NCBI GenBank assembly: GCA_963578475.1
Contig: CAUZCL010000015.1
Coordinates: 38,679 to 102,678, forward strand
Direction of reading: 5' to 3'
DNA length: 64,000 nucleotides
DNA from: SMYC01 sp963578475
GTDB taxonomy: Bacteria; Acidobacteriota; Vicinamibacteria; Marinacidobacterales; SMYC01
A program made the translations under genes and the position numbers. The notes beneath the pieces are model-generated. The model searched no databases and had not been told where the DNA came from. It saw nothing but the letters and a program-made list of their open reading frames with translations. Position 1 is the stretch's first letter; each line of letters starts with the position of its first letter. Shown here piece by piece: positions 61,221 through 64,000 of this stretch.

Positions 61221-63779
61221 CTAGCCGACGCGCAAGATTGAAAGCGGCTTGTGGCGGAGGACGTCGAGGGTCACGATGACGCCGACGACGCTGACCGAGA
61301 TAGCGGCGATGAGCACGGCGACCGTGTTCGTCAGAAACGCGAACCGGAACGGGATCTCGAGCACTTGGGTGCTCAAGAGAAACGTCAGCACTTGCGCACC
61401 CATCGCGCCGATGAAGCCCGCTACAGCGCCTAAGGTCCCGTACTCGAAGAACATCATCATCGCTACCCGGCCGCGGCTCGCACCGAGTGTTCGGAAGATC
61501 GCGGTCTCGTAGCGGCGTTGATATTTCGTCATCGCCACTGAGCCAAGCAGAATGAGCGCGCCGCTCAGAAGTGCCACGCTCCCGACTACGGAGACCGCGA
61601 GGGAAATCTTCTCTACGACTTGTACGAGCGCATCGAGGATGTCGCGGAGGTCGACGACGGAAACGTTGTGGATTCCAGCAAGTACGCGGCGTTGGAACTC
61701 CGCGCGCTCGAGCGCGTCGTTGGGTGCCTTGATGAAGCCCGCATAAGTGTTCGGAACTTTTTCTAGCCCACCCGGCCGGAAGACGAACATGAAGCCGCCA
61801 TTGCGCGCGTCGCTCCACTCCAGATCGCGCACGCTCGTGATCTTGGCTTCCATCGATCTCCCCATGATGTCGAAGGTGAGCTTGTCGCCCACATCCATCT
61901 CGTAGCGACGGCGCAAGCTGGACTCGATCGAGACTTCGAGGTCCGGAGAATGGCTCTCGTCCCAGAACCGGCCGGCCACGATGCGCTCGTTCTCGTCCAA
62001 GTGATTGCGGTAAGTAACCGTATATTCACGGCCGAGCCCGCCCTGCTCGCGCACTTGCTCGTAGGATTCGAGCTGGGCTTTCGCGCCATCCAGGCGCACG
62101 ACACGGGCGCGCAGCACGGGCACGAAGTTCACGCTGCTCGCACCTGAATCCCAAGCCCGCTCTTCGAGAATCTCGACCTGATCTCTTTGTATGTCGATGA
62201 AGAACATGTCGGGCGCGTCATCCCGCAATTTGACCGCGAACCCCTCGAGAAGATTCTCTTGGATGCTGCGAATCGTAAGGACGAAGCAGGCGCCCACCCC
62301 GACGGCGAGCAAGATCACGCGCGTCTGGTTGCCTGGGCGGCTGACGTTCAAGACGGCATGCCGCAAAGGGAAGTACGCTTTCTTGGCAAGGGGCGCTACG
62401 GCTTTGATGAGACCGATCCCCGCGAAATGAAGACAGAGGCTGACGACGGCAAACGTGCCGCAGACATAAGCCCCGACCCGAAGCGAATCCGCTTGCCACG
62501 AAGCGAGCCCCACGAGTGCTACGAGCAGGAAGAATCCCGCGCCTACTTGAAGCCGGTCGAGCTTCCGGAGCCACCCGCGAAGACCGCCGGTTGAAACTTG
62601 GGGCTCTAGCTGTCCTTCAGGGCGCAAGAGCCAGAGAGGCCGGACGAGACGGACGTGCAGGAGCGGAATGAGCGAAAAGAGTGTCGAGACCAAGAGACCG
62701 ATACCCACACCTTGCACGATGGCGGATCCGGTGAGGCGGAGCTCGACGTCCTGTAGATCCAGCCCGAGCCCGGGCGGGATAGCCGCTACCGCCCCCGCCG
62801 CGAAGACGACGCCGACGAGGCTTCCCACGGCGCTCATCGCAATCACTTGAAAGAAATAGATCGCGAGCACCTGGCGCGTGCTCGCGCCGAGACATTTGAG
62901 AACAGCGATGCTCTTGAGCTTTTGCGCGATGAATACCCGTACGACGCTCCAAACGCCGATTCCGCCAAGGATGAGAATAACGAAGCCCGCAAGGCTCAAA
63001 TAGTTCTCTCCGCGATTCAGGCGGCGCGCAAGACGGTCCCCCGCTTCGCGATAGGACCGTACACGCACGAACTCGTTCGCCAGCGAGCCCTTCATATCCC
63101 AGACGAGCTCCTGGATGCCCTCGCCATCCATGCGCACGAGGATCTGCCGCCAGACACGGCCGCCCAAATCGAGAAGCGCGGCCTCATCGATGTCCGCGTA
63201 GTCGACGAAGACCCGCGGCCCCATCGAGAACATTCTGAGGCTTCGTCCGGCTTCGCGCACCACAATGCCGCGGATCTCGAAGCGTTGCTCGCCAATCCAG
63301 ATGCTGTCACCCACCTCCACGTCGAGTCGTGTGAGAAGCTCGGGCCGGACGAGCGCTCCGCCATTCTCGAGGAGCGCGTGATCATAGTTTGCGCCTGCGA
63401 GCTCGACCTTCCCGTAATAAGGAAACCCTTCCTCGATGGCGCGAAGCTCCACCAACGTGGACACTTCGCTCTCTTCACCGTCGCGCCGTGCCATCGTCGT
63501 GGACTCGATCGCGCGCGATGTTTCAGAGACATTGTGATCTTTGAGCTTTTCCTCGATGACGAACGCGGCGTTCTCCGTGAAAGCGCGGTTGCTATAGATG
63601 AGGACGTCCGCCGCCGTGAGGCTCTTCGACTCTTTCATGAGCGCCGTGCGGACGCTCTGGATGACCGAGCGGAGCGCCACCATCGATCCTACACCTACGG
63701 CAATACAGAGAAAGAAGAAGACGAGTCGGCTCCACGAAGCGCGCATCTCGCGCCCCGCCATACGTAGAACGAATCTCAC
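61221..63779 (-). CDS. FtsX-family ABC transporter permease (YbbP/LolE-like, duplicated)
   Basis: This 852-residue permease has two FtsX units. The N-terminal anchor is SWSRLVFFFLCIAVGVGSMV. The first FtsX triad begins near residue 265 (SLAGFVILILGGIGVWSVVR then IAVLKCLGASTRQVLAIYFF). Central helices lie near 420-500. The second FtsX domain is near 730 (LAVSVVGSVALLSGALILL then YETAIFRTLGASRGRVAMMM). Two large periplasmic domains lie between. This matches the YbbP-type export permeases. GTG 63779 overlaps the stop of the upstream ATPase (GTGA). Confidence 0.9.
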   Translation of the reverse strand: MRFVLRMAGREMRASWSRLVFFFLCIAVGVGSMVALRSVIQSVRTALMKESKSLTAADVLIYSNRAFTENAAFVIEEKLKDHNVSETSRAIESTTMARRDGEESEVSTLVELRAIEEGFPYYGKVELAGANYDHALLENGGALVRPELLTRLDVEVGDSIWIGEQRFEIRGIVVREAGRSLRMFSMGPRVFVDYADIDEAALLDLGGRVWRQILVRMDGEGIQELVWDMKGSLANEFVRVRSYREAGDRLARRLNRGENYLSLAGFVILILGGIGVWSVVRVFIAQKLKSIAVLKCLGASTRQVLAIYFFQVIAMSAVGSLVGVVFAAGAVAAIPPGLGLDLQDVELRLTGSAIVQGVGIGLLVSTLFSLIPLLHVRLVRPLWLLRPEGQLEPQVSTGGLRGWLRKLDRLQVGAGFFLLVALVGLASWQADSLRVGAYVCGTFAVVSLCLHFAGIGLIKAVAPLAKKAYFPLRHAVLNVSRPGNQTRVILLAVGVGACFVLTIRSIQENLLEGFAVKLRDDAPDMFFIDIQRDQVEILEERAWDSGASSVNFVPVLRARVVRLDGAKAQLESYEQVREQGGLGREYTVTYRNHLDENERIVAGRFWDESHSPDLEVSIESSLRRRYEMDVGDKLTFDIMGRSMEAKITSVRDLEWSDARNGGFMFVFRPGGLEKVPNTYAGFIKAPNDALERAEFQRRVLAGIHNVSVVDLRDILDALVQVVEKISLAVSVVGSVALLSGALILLGSVAMTKYQRRYETAIFRTLGASRGRVAMMMFFEYGTLGAVAGFIGAMGAQVLTFLLSTQVLEIPFRFAFLTNTVAVLIAAISVSVVGVIVTLDVLRHKPLSILRVG

Positions 63780-64000
63780 TGGCCCGAGCTCCCGGCCGCG
63801 GGCGTCTGGGCGTCCTGGGCGGGCACGTCAGGTGCAGCGCCTACGGTGCCGTTGGCAGTCTCTGGGTGGTCGACGCGCCCGTCCTTTAGCGCGAGCGTTA
63901 CGTCTGACATCCGCGCGAGCTCCATGTTGTGGGTCGCGAGCACGATCGTCATCCCTCGCCGCTCGTGGACGCCAAGGATGATGTCGATGACGTGCTTGCC
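63776..64000 (-). CDS. ABC transporter ATPase, C-terminal end (partial)
   Basis: Only the last 74 residues are in the window, and the gene continues past base 64000. They contain the H-loop (MTIVLATHNMELARMSD) and DVTLALKDGRVD, the standard end of a LolD/YbbA-type ATPase. A Pro/Ala-rich tail (APDVPAQDAQTPAAGSS) follows. It is coupled to the FtsX-type permease and should power it. Confidence 0.88.
   Translation of the reverse strand, partial: GKHVIDIILGVHERRGMTIVLATHNMELARMSDVTLALKDGRVDHPETANGTVGAAPDVPAQDAQTPAAGSSGQ

Noticed and set aside
1..64000. CRISPR arrays, rRNA, IS transposases or prophage genes
   Set aside because: No direct-repeat arrays, conserved rRNA segments, transposase motifs or phage structural genes were seen on either strand.

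Overview
The window comes from a GC-rich bacterium with dense, mostly short-gap gene packing. The best guess from gene content is Acidobacteriota. The clues are a DUF1592-DUF1552-ankyrin cluster, ADOP/MacB-like permeases, many GMGDVY-type Ser/Thr kinases, a SufBCDSUT operon with an Rrf2 regulator, and D-2-hydroxyacid dehydrogenase paralogues. This is inference from families, not a phylogenetic result. I saw no rRNA, tRNA, CRISPR array, IS element or prophage.

Layout. 0-3.7 kb: fluoride channel plus DUF190 protein, then divergent threonine dehydratase-like and pyrroline-5-carboxylate dehydrogenase genes. 3.7-16.8 kb: a decay-rich stretch holding two tandem broken SPFH genes and fragments of a serine hydrolase, tryptophan dioxygenase, aminopropyltransferase-TPR protein, truncated permease, truncated HNH nuclease, broken kinase and DPP4. 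Intact D-2-hydroxyacid dehydrogenases and beta-propeller genes lie among them. 16.9-22.7 kb: an exopolysaccharide O-acetylation cassette (lipoprotein, MBOAT, two SGNH/AlgJ-like proteins). 23.0-28.4 kb: secreted c-type cytochrome DUF1592 protein, Tat-exported DUF1552 protein and ankyrin protein. 29.3-30.2 kb: a two-domain rhodanese whose catalytic cysteine codon is TGA. 30.9-38.8 kb: CstA, convergent with a complete suf operon that has a readable promoter and operator. 38.9-48 kb: Pgi, flavin oxidoreductase, MsrP, DUF423, an indel-ridden outer-membrane protein, YfiR and an orphan FliK/FlhB-like pair. 48-64 kb: an acyl-ligase/ACP/acyltransferase fusion, AI-2E transporter, two large membrane proteins, exported aldolase-like and HDAC-like proteins, a broken AAA/DUF4143 ATPase, a PIN remnant and an FtsX-type ABC exporter cut by the window end.

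The most interesting object is the rhodanese at 29280-30191. In-frame TGA sits exactly where the catalytic Cys belongs. The coding sequence after it is intact to a canonical rhodanese C-terminus, and a hairpin with a GGU apical loop can be drawn at SECIS-like distance. It is a strong selenoprotein candidate.

Two kinds of gene damage coexist. Some are single-base homopolymer indels (T5, T4, C6, G9 tracts), which could be long-read assembly errors. Others are structural truncations and fusions, which look like real decay. A recurring TANAAT-like box lies only 6-9 bases before several start codons, suggesting leaderless transcripts are common here.
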